Both the position numbers and the translations under genes were made by a program. The notes below the pieces were generated by a model, which made no database searches, was not told where the DNA came from, and saw only the letters and a program-made list of their open reading frames with translations. From assembly GCF_016862175.1 (NCBI RefSeq), contig NZ_BOML01000041.1, positions 1 to 64,000 of the forward strand: a stretch of 64,000 nucleotides of DNA. The letters are read 5' to 3'. Below are positions 24,551 to 32,838 of this stretch, piece by piece; within the stretch, counting starts at the first letter, position 1, and each line of letters begins with the position of its first letter. Source of the DNA: Paractinoplanes durhamensis. Lineage in GTDB: Bacteria; Actinomycetota; Actinomycetes; Mycobacteriales; Micromonosporaceae.

Positions 24551-25951
24551 ATGCTCGTTCGGGGACTCCTTGCCGGCCTCGCCGTCATCGCAGCTCTCTC
24601 CGCCCCCGCCGCGGACACCACCATCGGCCACACCGACGCGATCACCGCCAACGACCCCGGTTACGCCGGTCAGTGGGGCGTGCAGCACGCCCGGGTCAAC
24701 GACGCGTGGTCGGCCGTGCGCGGCGACGCCCGGGTGACGATCGCGATCGTCGACACCGGCGTCACCAAGCTCCCCGACTTCGGCACCCGGGTGCTCCCCG
24801 GCCACGACTTCGTCAACAACGACGACGACGCGTCGGACGACAACGGGCACGGCACGATGGCCGCCGGGGTGGCCGCGGCCGGCGGCAACAACCGCCTCGG
24901 CGTCGCCGGGATCTGCTGGTTCTGCCAGATCCTGCCGGTCAAGGTCCTGGACGCGACCGGCGCCGGCAACTACGACAACTTCGCGGCCGGCATCCGCTAC
25001 GCCGCCGACCACGGCGCCACCATCATCAGCGCCTCGTTCGGCGGCAACGAGGACACCCAGGGCCTGCGCGACGCGGTGGACTACGCGACCGGCAAGGGCG
25101 CCCTGGTGATCGCCGCGGCCGGCAACAAGGGCACCACCCAGCCGCACTTCCCGGCGGCGATCCCGGCGGCCCTGGCGGTCGGCGGGGTCGACGAGAAGGG
25201 TGCCCGCTACTCCTGGTCCAACTACGGCGCGAGCTGGGTGGACCTGACGGCTCCCGGGTGCAACCCGGCGCAGCAGCGCAACGGCGCGATCGGCCAGTAC
25301 TGCGGCACGTCCTCGGCGACGCCGTTCGTGGCCGGGGTGGCCGGCCTGCTCGCCGCGACCGATCCGGCACCGTCGGCGTCGGCCATCCGCACGGCGCTGA
25401 CCACCGGCGCGCGCAACGGCCAGGTGGACGCGGTGGGTGCGCTCGCCGCGCTGCCCGCCGACGGTGACACCACCGGCCCGGCGGTCGCCTTCGGCGCCCT
25501 GGCGGCAACGGTCCGCGGCCTGGTCACGGTGGGTGCCGCCGCTGTCGACCAGCACGGGGTCACGCATCTTGAGATGTACGCGGCGGGACGCTTGATCGCG
25601 GTTGACCGTGCGGCCCCGTACTCCTTCACGTGGCAGTCCCCGCTCAGCGGCCTGATCGCGCTGGAGCTTCGCGCCTACGACCGGGCCGGCAACATGACGA
25701 CCGCCCGCCGCACGGTGCGCGCCGACAACGTCGCCCCCGCGGTCACGGTCTACCCGAACGGCCGCAAGGTCACCGCCCGGGCCACCGACGCCTCCGGCGT
25801 GGCTCGCCTGGAGCTGCTGGTCAACGGCAAGGTGGCCGGCAGCTACGCCGGTTACCTGCGGCAGTTCACCATCCCGGCCGGCGCCCGCACGGTCGCGGTC
25901 CGGGCCTACGACAAGGCCGGCAACCTCCGGGTGGCGACCGTCCGCCGCTGA
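24551..25951 (+). CDS. Secreted subtilisin-like serine protease (S8), no propeptide
   Basis: 466 residues: a short signal peptide (MLVRGLLAGLAVIAALSAPA), then directly the catalytic domain, with the triad in IVDTGV, GHGTMA and GTSSATPF. The stretch NDPGYAGQWGVQHARVNDAW replaces the propeptide of the upstream paralogue. Two Ig-like repeats follow with AYDRAGNMTTAR and AYDKAGNLRVAT. Similarity of catalytic motifs (CWFCQILPVKVLD versus CWACQILPVKALD) and domain order shows it arose by duplication with the upstream gene. How it folds without an I9 domain is open. Confidence 0.93.
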   Translation: MLVRGLLAGLAVIAALSAPAADTTIGHTDAITANDPGYAGQWGVQHARVNDAWSAVRGDARVTIAIVDTGVTKLPDFGTRVLPGHDFVNNDDDASDDNGHGTMAAGVAAAGGNNRLGVAGICWFCQILPVKVLDATGAGNYDNFAAGIRYAADHGATIISASFGGNEDTQGLRDAVDYATGKGALVIAAAGNKGTTQPHFPAAIPAALAVGGVDEKGARYSWSNYGASWVDLTAPGCNPAQQRNGAIGQYCGTSSATPFVAGVAGLLAATDPAPSASAIRTALTTGARNGQVDAVGALAALPADGDTTGPAVAFGALAATVRGLVTVGAAAVDQHGVTHLEMYAAGRLIAVDRAAPYSFTWQSPLSGLIALELRAYDRAGNMTTARRTVRADNVAPAVTVYPNGRKVTARATDASGVARLELLVNGKVAGSYAGYLRQFTIPAGARTVAVRAYDKAGNLRVATVRR

Positions 25952-25969
25952 CCCGACCGGGGCCGCCGG

Positions 25970-25975
25970 TAAACT
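25970..25975 (+). promoter_or_regulatory. -10 element for a probable leaderless guaA transcript
   Basis: TAAACT ends 6 bases before the GTG at 25982, the spacing expected when transcription begins at the start codon. No ribosome-binding site is visible. Confidence 0.65.
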
Positions 25976-25981
25976 CGCCCG

Positions 25982-27529
25982 GTGAGTACCCCGCGTCCCG
26001 TGCTCGTCGTCGACTTCGGCGCCCAGTACGCCCAGCTGATCGCCCGTCGCGTCCGCGAGGCCCGCGTCTATTCCGAGATCGTCCCGCACTCGATGCCGGT
26101 CGCCGAGATGCTCGCCAAGAACCCGGCCGCGATCATCCTGTCCGGCGGCCCGTCCAGCGTCTACGAGCCCGGCGCGCCGTCGCTGGACCCGACGCTGTTC
26201 GACAACGACGTGCCGGTCTTCGGCATCTGCTACGGCTTCCAGGCGATGGCCAAGGCGCTCGGCGGCGAGGTCGCGCACACCGGCTCCCGCGAGTACGGTC
26301 GCACCCTGCTGACGGCTCAGGGCGGCACGCTGCTGCGCGAGCTGCCGGAGGGGCTGCCGGTGTGGATGAGCCACGGCGACAGTGTCGCGGTGGCCCCCGC
26401 GGGCTTCGCGGTGACCGCGTCCAGCCCCGGTGCCCCGGTGGCGGCGTTCGAGGACCTGACCGCCAAGCGGGCCGGCGTGCAGTTCCACCCCGAGGTGGCG
26501 CACACCGAGCAGGGCCAGCGGATGCTGGAGCGGTTCCTCTACGACATCGCGGGCCTGGCGCCCACCTGGACCCCCGGCAACATCATCGACGACCAGGTGG
26601 CCGAGATCCGCCGCCAGGTCGGCGACAAGCAGGTGATCTGCGGCCTGTCCGGTGGCGTCGACTCGGCGGTCGCCGCCGCGCTCGTGCACAAGGCCATCGG
26701 CGACCAGCTGACCTGCGTCTTCGTCGACCACGGCCTGCTGCGCGCGGGCGAGGCCGAGCAGGTCGAGAAGGACTACGTGGCGGCCACCGGCATCCGGCTC
26801 AAGGTGGTGGACGCGGCCGACGTGTTCCTGGGCCACCTGGCCGGCGTGACCGACCCCGAGCAGAAGCGCAAGATCATCGGCCGGGAGTTCATCCGCACCT
26901 TCGAGGCCGCGGCCCGCGAGCTCGACGCCGAGCGCCACATCGAGTTCCTGGTCCAGGGCACGCTCTACCCCGACGTGGTCGAGTCCGGCGGCGGCACCGG
27001 CACCGCCAACATCAAGTCCCACCACAACGTCGGCGGCCTGCCCGACGACCTGCAGTTCGCGCTGATCGAGCCGCTGCGCACCCTGTTCAAGGACGAGGTG
27101 CGCGCGCTCGGCAACGAGCTGGGCCTGCCCGAGGAGATGGTGCAGCGCCACCCGTTCCCCGGCCCCGGCCTGGCGATCCGCATCATCGGCGCGGTCGACC
27201 CCGACCGTCTGGAGATCCTGCGCGCGGCCGACCTGATCGCCCGCGAGGAACTGACCGCGTCGGGCCTGGATCGGGACGTGTGGCAGTTCCCGGTGGTCCT
27301 GCTGGCCGACGTGCGCAGCGTGGGGGTCCAGGGCGACGGCCGCACCTACGGCCACCCGGTGGTGCTGCGCCCGGTGTCGAGCGAGGACGCGATGACCGCG
27401 GACTGGTCCCGCCTGCCCTACGACGTGATCGCCAAGATCTCCACCCGGATCACCAACGAGGTCCGCGAGGTCAACCGGGTCGTCCTGGACGTCACGAGCA
27501 AGCCGCCGGGCACGATCGAGTGGGAGTGA
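25982..27529 (+). CDS. guaA: GMP synthase (glutamine-hydrolysing)
   Basis: Converts XMP to GMP with glutamine nitrogen and ATP. The 515 residues hold a class I glutamine amidotransferase domain (nucleophile Cys in GICYGFQAM; His/Glu in QFHPEVAHTE), the ATP-pyrophosphatase P-loop GLSGGVDSAVAA, and the dimerisation domain with HPFPGPGLAIRIIG and ending GTIEWE. GTG start with a -10 element just upstream and no Shine-Dalgarno, so probably leaderless. With guaB and guaB3 it covers GMP synthesis in this region. Confidence 0.98.
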   Translation: MSTPRPVLVVDFGAQYAQLIARRVREARVYSEIVPHSMPVAEMLAKNPAAIILSGGPSSVYEPGAPSLDPTLFDNDVPVFGICYGFQAMAKALGGEVAHTGSREYGRTLLTAQGGTLLRELPEGLPVWMSHGDSVAVAPAGFAVTASSPGAPVAAFEDLTAKRAGVQFHPEVAHTEQGQRMLERFLYDIAGLAPTWTPGNIIDDQVAEIRRQVGDKQVICGLSGGVDSAVAAALVHKAIGDQLTCVFVDHGLLRAGEAEQVEKDYVAATGIRLKVVDAADVFLGHLAGVTDPEQKRKIIGREFIRTFEAAARELDAERHIEFLVQGTLYPDVVESGGGTGTANIKSHHNVGGLPDDLQFALIEPLRTLFKDEVRALGNELGLPEEMVQRHPFPGPGLAIRIIGAVDPDRLEILRAADLIAREELTASGLDRDVWQFPVVLLADVRSVGVQGDGRTYGHPVVLRPVSSEDAMTADWSRLPYDVIAKISTRITNEVREVNRVVLDVTSKPPGTIEWE

Positions 27530-27634
27530 CCCCGGCGGACCGCCTCATCCCTGCGGTCGCGCAACGGCCGTGACGGGTCGCCCGGCTCGCGCTGTGGACC
27601 GGGGGCTCGTGCCGACGCGTACTCATAGTGAAAG

Positions 27635-27892
27635 CTAGACCGGTCGTCCCCAGGTGGGGTCGCTCGGGTCTCGCCAAGCCGGAGGCGTCGGCGCGGGCTC
27701 TTCCGGGATGAGGAACCACATCACCGGGTAGGCCAGCAGTGCGGTGCCCCAGGTGACGGCGGCGAAGATGGCGAAGGCGACCCGGATCAGCACCGGGTCG
27801 ACGCCGAAGTAGCGGCCGATGCCGCTGCAGACGCCGGCGACGATGCGGTCGTCCTGGGGGCGGAGGAGGCGGCGGTAGAGTGCGTCAGTCAT
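27635..27892 (-). CDS. Small PspC-domain membrane protein
   Basis: An 85-residue protein made almost wholly of a PspC domain: RRLLRPQDDRIVAGVCSGIG, YFGVDPVLIRVAFAIFAAV, then a membrane segment ending in VMWFLIPEE. PspC proteins sense or buffer membrane stress. The start MTDALYRRLL is chosen because GGAGG lies directly upstream; 22 more residues in the frame are rejected. It lies alone after guaA and is separate from the PspC sensor cluster near 33-36 kb. Confidence 0.9.
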   Translation of the reverse strand: MTDALYRRLLRPQDDRIVAGVCSGIGRYFGVDPVLIRVAFAIFAAVTWGTALLAYPVMWFLIPEEPAPTPPAWRDPSDPTWGRPV

Positions 27893-28092
27893 GCCTCCAT
27901 GCTGACCGCGGAGAGTGCCCGCCGACCTCGGTGAGCCCCCCGATTTGAACCCTGACATCCGGCCCTGACAAGATCGGAAATGACCGATACGCCGGGTGAC
28001 GATGCCGCTGCCCGGAGTAGGCCAAACCCCTCTGATCTGCGATTACGCAGCGCCATCACGCTGTCAGGAATCCGACAGACGTTTTCTGGAGT

Positions 28093-28098
28093 TAACAT
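28093..28098 (+). promoter_or_regulatory. Possible -10 element of the first Nudix gene
   Basis: TAACAT in a locally AT-rich stretch 22 bases before the GTG chosen as start of the first double-Nudix gene. The region upstream has low third-position GC, which argues that it is a promoter and not coding. Confidence 0.4.
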
Positions 28099-28120
28099 AT
28101 TCCGGGCAGAATTGCCGCCC

Positions 28121-29071
28121 GTGACCCCCGCACTGGAACCACTTCGGCGAATCGCCGCGTATGCCGTCGCCACTGACGACGACGGTCGTGTGCTGCTCGT
28201 CCGAGCCTCGAGCCGCTCCGGCACCCCCGGCGTCTGGTCGCTCCCCGGCGGCGCAGTCGATCATGGTGAAGACCCCAACCACACCGTCGTCCGCGAGACC
28301 GCGGCCGAGACCGGTCTGAGCGTGACCGTGACCGGCCTGCGCAACGTGCTGGCCGACATGCGCTCATTGCCGCATCGTGGTGTCACCATCCACACCGATC
28401 GCCTGATCTACTCCGTGTCGATCCGTGGCGGCAACCTCGTCGACCGGGTCGGCCACTCCACCGACCTGGCCCGGTGGTTCACGCTGGAAGAGGCGGAGAA
28501 GCTGAAGATCCGCCCGTTCGCGGCGGATGCGCTCGGGCTGAGCGCGGCCTCGCCCGATCTCCGCCCGGACGTGGCGCCGACCTTCCCGTCGTTCTACGCA
28601 TACGAGGGCCCGGACGGTCTGCATCGCGCTCAGCGCTTCGCGGCCTACGCGATCGCCACTGACGCCGACCAGACCCACGTGCTGCTGACCCGGATCGCCC
28701 CGGGCTACCCGGGCGAGGGCTGCTGGCACCTGCCCGGCGGCGGCACCGACTACGGCGAGCAGCCCGGCACCGCGCTGATCCGCGAGTTGGTCGAGGAGAC
28801 CGGCCAGGAGGGGCGGCTGATCGAGTTGCTCGGCGTGGCCAGCCACCGCGACGCGGCCTCGCTGGGTCCGGAGGGCTACCCGATCGACTGGCACGGTGTG
28901 CGTGCTTTCTATCGGGTGATCGTCGACGACCCCACCGACGTGATCGTGAAGGACGTCGGCGGGTCGACGTCCGAGGCGCTGTGGATGCCGCTGCCCGACG
29001 TCCGCCGGCTGGCTGAGTCGGAACTCACCGAGGTGACCGCCGAAGCGCTGCAAAAGGCGCGGCTAACCTAG
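28121..29071 (+). CDS. Double Nudix hydrolase protein (first of two)
   Basis: 316 residues with two Nudix domains. The second has a nearly complete box, GGGTDYGEQPGTALIRELVE then ETGQ. The first reads GGAVDHGEDPNHTVVRETAA then ETGL, where the first Glu of the REXXEE motif is Ala, so it may be catalytically weak. The substrate is unknown. GTG at 28121 is preferred because the protein then starts like its downstream paralogue (IAAYAVATDDDGRVLLVRA); an ATG at 27980 would add 47 residues coded with unusually low third-position GC. It ends 4 bases before the second Nudix gene, so the two form an operon. Confidence 0.85.
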   Translation: MTPALEPLRRIAAYAVATDDDGRVLLVRASSRSGTPGVWSLPGGAVDHGEDPNHTVVRETAAETGLSVTVTGLRNVLADMRSLPHRGVTIHTDRLIYSVSIRGGNLVDRVGHSTDLARWFTLEEAEKLKIRPFAADALGLSAASPDLRPDVAPTFPSFYAYEGPDGLHRAQRFAAYAIATDADQTHVLLTRIAPGYPGEGCWHLPGGGTDYGEQPGTALIRELVEETGQEGRLIELLGVASHRDAASLGPEGYPIDWHGVRAFYRVIVDDPTDVIVKDVGGSTSEALWMPLPDVRRLAESELTEVTAEALQKARLT

Positions 29072-29075
29072 CTGG

Positions 29076-29972
29076 GTGAAGATCAGACGGGTCGGGGCGT
29101 ACGGGGTGTGCCGCGACGATTCCGGGCGGGTGCTGCTCGCCCGGAATTCGCCACGCAGCGAGTTCCCCGGTCTGTGGACTCTTCCGGGCGGCGGTGTCGA
29201 GCAGGGTGAGCACCCGGATGACGCCGTGGTCCGTGAGTTTTCTGAGGAGACCGGTCTGTCTGTTCGGATCTCCGGGCTGCGGGGCGTGTCCGCGGACGTG
29301 TTCCGCCTGCCGGGCGGCAACCTGGAGCACACCGACCGGATCTTCTACGACGTCGCGGTGGTCGGCGGGTCGCTGACGGCCGAGGCCGACGGCACGACCG
29401 ACCTGGTCGAGTGGGTCGCGCCGGCGTCGGTGCCGCTGATGCCGTTCACGGCGGAACAGACCGGTCTGTCTGCCGATTTTCCCGACTTTTCGGAAAAGTC
29501 GGATGAAGAGCTGGCGCGGCCGGAGCGGGTGCAGCGCTTCGGGGCGTACGCGGCCGCCACCGACCCGGCCGGGCGGATCCTGCTCGCCCGGATCGCCGAC
29601 GGATACCCCGGCGCCGGGCAGTGGCACCTCGCCGGCGGCGGCACCGACCACGGCGAGACCCCCGAGCAGGGCCTGGCCCGCGAGCTCACCGAGGAGACCT
29701 CGCAACACGGCCGGGTGACCGGCCTGCTGGGCGTCTCGCATCGATACGACCCGGGGGCCGTCGGGCCGGAGGGGGTGCCGATCGACTGGCACGTCATCCG
29801 GGTCGTGTTCAGGGTTCTGGTCGATGTGCCGACAGAACCGGTAGTGACCGAGGCGGCCGGCGGATCCACCGCCGAGGCCGGCTGGTTCACCCGGGCCGAG
29901 ACCGAGCGGCTCGAGCTGACCGAGCTGGCCCGCGAAGCCGTAGCGGGAATCGACCGGGAACAAGCGAGTTAA
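29076..29972 (+). CDS. Double Nudix hydrolase protein (second of two)
   Basis: 298 residues, again two Nudix domains. The first box is intact (GGGVEQGEHPDDAVVREFSE then ETGL). The second reads GGGTDHGETPEQGLARELTE then ETSQ, with Ser in place of the conserved Gly. Shared phrases with the upstream protein (GPEGVPIDWH versus GPEGYPIDWH) show a whole-gene duplication after the two domains were fused. In each protein one box is intact and one altered, but on opposite sides. The GTG start lies 4 bases after the upstream stop with only a weak ribosome-binding site, so coupling is likely. Confidence 0.88.
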   Translation: MKIRRVGAYGVCRDDSGRVLLARNSPRSEFPGLWTLPGGGVEQGEHPDDAVVREFSEETGLSVRISGLRGVSADVFRLPGGNLEHTDRIFYDVAVVGGSLTAEADGTTDLVEWVAPASVPLMPFTAEQTGLSADFPDFSEKSDEELARPERVQRFGAYAAATDPAGRILLARIADGYPGAGQWHLAGGGTDHGETPEQGLARELTEETSQHGRVTGLLGVSHRYDPGAVGPEGVPIDWHVIRVVFRVLVDVPTEPVVTEAAGGSTAEAGWFTRAETERLELTELAREAVAGIDREQAS

Positions 29973-30164
29973 AATCGTCACACGGGGCGTCCGGTCCCGC
30001 TAGCCCGCCCGTAACAAGGGCCGCCGTTCGACCTCTCGCCAAGGACGCGCGGCTGTGCAATCGTGTAACCCCCGCGCACCCGATGGACGCGTGTGCGGCG
30101 GGCTACGGGGCCACAACCCACCGCAACTGTGCAGGTGGGCATACCGACTCCCATGGAGGAATAC

Positions 30165-31124
30165 GTGCCGAGAACCCCTTGGCGCCGGCGTCGTTCGACG
30201 GATAGTCCCCGTCCCGCCGGCCGCCGTTGGGCAGGCCGTTTGCGCCGCGGTGGCACTCTCGCCCGGCAGGCGCTGCTGGTGCGCGTGGGCCGCCGCAACG
30301 GCGAGCTCGGGCGAGGCGAGTTCGGGCGGGCAGCCACCGCCACTCGCGCCGAGGTGATCTACACGGGGCACGAGCTCGCGCCCCGCCCGGTCGTTCCGCA
30401 CCTGGCCACGCCGCCGTCGCCGGTCGTCGAGGACTCGACCTCGCTCCTCCCGGGTGCGCAGACCACGGCCCGCAAGCTGCGGTTCGCCCTGGTCAACGCG
30501 TGCACCCTGGCCAGCCTGGGCCTCGGGCTGCTGGCGATCTTCCTGGCCATGGCGGGCGACATCCGCCCGGCCGCCGCCTGCCTGGTCGCCTGCGTGGCGT
30601 TCGACGGCCTGGACGGCGCACTGGCCCGCAAGCTCGGCGTGTCCAGCCCGTTCGGTGCCCAGATGGACTCGCTGGCCGACATGTGCTCGTTCGGCCTGGC
30701 CGCCCCGGTCGTGGTCTACGCGTCCCTCGCGCACACCGTGCCCACCCCGGCCGCGGCCATCGCCTGCGTGCTGGTGGCCGGCTGCGCCGCGGTCCGGCTG
30801 GCCCGCTTCAACGTCTCGCCCAAGGACGGCAAGTTCTTCTGCGGCGTGCCCACCACGATGGCGGCGGCCGTGCTGGCCGTGACCGTGCTGATCGACCTGC
30901 CGGTGCCGGGCCTGGCCCTGCTGGGCGGGGTGGCGCTGCTGGCGTTCGCGATGGTGTCGAGCTTCCCGTATGCGAAGCTCGCCCGCCTGCTGCGCCTGCC
31001 GCCGTGGCTGTTCCTGCTGCCGGTGGTCGGTGCCCTGGTCGACCCGCGGCTGACGTTCGCCGTGATCGTCATCGCCTACCTGCTGAGCGGCCCGGTCCTC
31101 TGGGCCCGCGCCCGGCGCGCCTGA
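30165..31124 (+). CDS. pssA: CDP-diacylglycerol-serine O-phosphatidyltransferase
   Basis: Membrane enzyme that makes phosphatidylserine from CDP-diacylglycerol and serine. 319 residues with a basic, Arg-rich N-terminal extension of about 100 residues (TPWRRRRSTDSPRPAGRRW). The CDP-alcohol phosphotransferase motif is complete (DGLDGALARKLGV, then GAQMDSLAD), followed by several membrane segments. GTG at 30165 is chosen because GGAGG lies 5 bases upstream; that GGAGG would fall inside the gene if ATG 30153 were used. It faces psd, the next enzyme of the pathway, across a shared terminator. Confidence 0.93.
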   Translation: MPRTPWRRRRSTDSPRPAGRRWAGRLRRGGTLARQALLVRVGRRNGELGRGEFGRAATATRAEVIYTGHELAPRPVVPHLATPPSPVVEDSTSLLPGAQTTARKLRFALVNACTLASLGLGLLAIFLAMAGDIRPAAACLVACVAFDGLDGALARKLGVSSPFGAQMDSLADMCSFGLAAPVVVYASLAHTVPTPAAAIACVLVAGCAAVRLARFNVSPKDGKFFCGVPTTMAAAVLAVTVLIDLPVPGLALLGGVALLAFAMVSSFPYAKLARLLRLPPWLFLLPVVGALVDPRLTFAVIVIAYLLSGPVLWARARRA

Positions 31125-31133
31125 CAGTCGGCA

Positions 31134-31169
31134 AAGGAAGGGCCGCCCCGATCGGGGCGGCCCTTCCTT
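31134..31169. terminator. Bidirectional terminator between pssA and psd
   Basis: A perfect inverted repeat with 16-bp arms (AAGGAAGGGCCGCCCC and its complement) around GATC. It ends in TTCCTT on both strands and lies 10 bases from each stop codon. Confidence 0.9.
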
Positions 31170-31179
31170 GCGTTGAAGG

Positions 31180-32424
31180 TCAGAGCCAGCGGGCGATGAC
31201 TGATGAGCCGCCGACCACCTTCTCGTTGACCGCGACCAGCGCCTCGGCCTTGTCGGCGGGCAGGTAGACGTCGGTGCGCGAGCCGAAGCGGATCAGGCCC
31301 ATCCGCTCGCCGCGGGCCACCAGCGTGCCGATCGGCACCCGCTGCACGATCCGGCGGGCGATCAGCCCGGTGCGCTGGGCCACCACGACCGTGCCGTGCT
31401 CGGTGTCCAGCACCGTGTAGGCGGCCACGTTGTGCTCGGCGGCCGCGGTCATCGCGTTCGCGTACCCACCGTCCTCGACGAAGTAGTCGGTCACCCGGCC
31501 GGCCACCGGCACCCGGTTGACGTGCACGTCGAGCACCGACAGGAACACCGCGATCCGCAGGAACTCGCCCGGCCCGAACCGCGCGTCGGTCGTCCGCTCG
31601 ACCGACAGCACCCGCCCGTCGGCCGACGCCACCACCGCGGCCGGATCGGTCGGCACGTCCCGCTCGGGGTCGCGGAAGAACGCCGCCACCGGCGCCGCGG
31701 CCAGGGCCGGCAGCAGCCAGAGCTTCGACTTCGGCCGGGCCGTGCGGGCCAGCGCGGCCAGCCCGAGCGCGATGCCGGCCGCGGCCACCCCGTTGGAGTC
31801 GATGTGCATGCTCCGGGTGACCGGCACGCTGGACGGCCGGTACGCCGGGGCGAGGGTGGCCGCCACCGCGGTGGCCGCGGTGGTGAACCGTAGCTTGTGC
31901 ACGCGCAGCGGCGGCGAGTTGCGCACCACCAGGTCGGAGCCGACCCCGAAGAGGGCGCCCTGCCGGAACAGCTCGGCGGCGGCACCGCCGGTGCGGCCGG
32001 GCACCGCGGGGGTGGCGAGGGTGACCACGGCGCCGTCGGTGAGGTATTTGCCGAGGCTCTCGATCAGGGCCCGGACCTCCTGGGCGGTGCCGGTGACCGG
32101 CTCGGCGACGATCAGCACGTCGGCGGGCTGCGCCTCGTCGATCGCGTCCACCACCTTCACCCGATCGGCGATCCAGCTGCCCAGCCCGGCGATGTGGTCG
32201 CGGAGCAACTCGGCGGTGCTGCGCTCGCCGGCGACCAGGGTGAGCGCGTCGCCGGGCAGCAGCGCCTCGACCGCGGAGGCGACCACGAGCGACGCGTGGT
32301 CGGCGCCCACGACCAGCGCGGACGTGGCCGCGTTGTGCCGGGCGAACTCGGCGGTGAGGGCCCGGGCGGCCGTGCTGCCGATGCCGACGATGGGAGCCTT
32401 GGACACGGCGGGGTACGTGGTCAT
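31180..32424 (-). CDS. psd: Phosphatidylserine decarboxylase with extra N-terminal Rossmann-like domain
   Basis: Decarboxylates phosphatidylserine to phosphatidylethanolamine. The C-terminal ~210 of 414 residues are the enzyme: FFRDPERDVPTDP, ASADGRVLSVE, DVHVNRVPVAGRVTDYF, and the self-cleavage site GGSS near the end that creates the pyruvoyl group. The N-terminal ~190 residues form a separate alpha/beta domain (TSALVVGADHASLVVASAVE, PADVLIVAEPVTG) that looks like a methyltransferase Rossmann fold without a clear SAM motif; its role is unknown. ATG at 32424 is preferred to one four codons upstream because a -10 element lies 7 bases before it. Confidence 0.92.
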   Translation of the reverse strand: MTTYPAVSKAPIVGIGSTAARALTAEFARHNAATSALVVGADHASLVVASAVEALLPGDALTLVAGERSTAELLRDHIAGLGSWIADRVKVVDAIDEAQPADVLIVAEPVTGTAQEVRALIESLGKYLTDGAVVTLATPAVPGRTGGAAAELFRQGALFGVGSDLVVRNSPPLRVHKLRFTTAATAVAATLAPAYRPSSVPVTRSMHIDSNGVAAAGIALGLAALARTARPKSKLWLLPALAAAPVAAFFRDPERDVPTDPAAVVASADGRVLSVERTTDARFGPGEFLRIAVFLSVLDVHVNRVPVAGRVTDYFVEDGGYANAMTAAAEHNVAAYTVLDTEHGTVVVAQRTGLIARRIVQRVPIGTLVARGERMGLIRFGSRTDVYLPADKAEALVAVNEKVVGGSSVIARWL

Positions 32425-32431
32425 GAGGCCG

Positions 32432-32437
32432 AGCATA
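32432..32437 (-). promoter_or_regulatory. -10 element for a probable leaderless psd transcript
   Basis: TATGCT on the minus strand ends 7 bases before the ATG at 32424; no ribosome-binding site is present. Confidence 0.5.
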
Positions 32438-32496
32438 TTGCGCCGCCCGTGAGCGGACTGCTCACGGGCGGCGCCTTACGTCCTGTCCCACCGAAG

Positions 32497-32838
32497 TCAG
32501 GTCTCCGGGTGCTCCTTGCGGAAGCGGTCGGCCGGATCGTCGAGGAGCTCCCGGACGATCGAGGCGTGCACCTCCGGCGGCAGGTCGCCGGGGATCTGCG
32601 GCTCGGTGACGGGCTGTGCGACGGTGGCGGTGGCCGGCACCGGCGCCGGTGCCCGGCGGCCGGAACGGATGGCCCCGAGCAGGCCGAACACGCCGAACAT
32701 GATCAGCCCGCCGGCGACCAGCCAGCCGATGGCCGGCAGGTGGATGGTGATCACCCGGGAGACCGCCCACCAGAGCGCGATCAGCAGGAAGATCAGGCCG
32801 AAGCTCAGCGAGACCCCGTCGGTGCGGTGCGGCTTCAT
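32497..32838 (-). CDS. Small membrane protein of unknown function in the PspC cluster
   Basis: 113 residues with two hydrophobic segments (VSLSFGLIFLLIALWWAVS and IGWLVAGGLIMFGVFGLLG) followed by a Pro/Ala-rich hydrophilic tail. No family recognised. Its ATG overlaps the stop of the PspC/LiaF-like gene upstream (ATGA), so it is translated in the same unit and probably works in the same envelope-stress pathway. Confidence 0.85.
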   Translation of the reverse strand: MKPHRTDGVSLSFGLIFLLIALWWAVSRVITIHLPAIGWLVAGGLIMFGVFGLLGAIRSGRRAPAPVPATATVAQPVTEPQIPGDLPPEVHASIVRELLDDPADRFRKEHPET

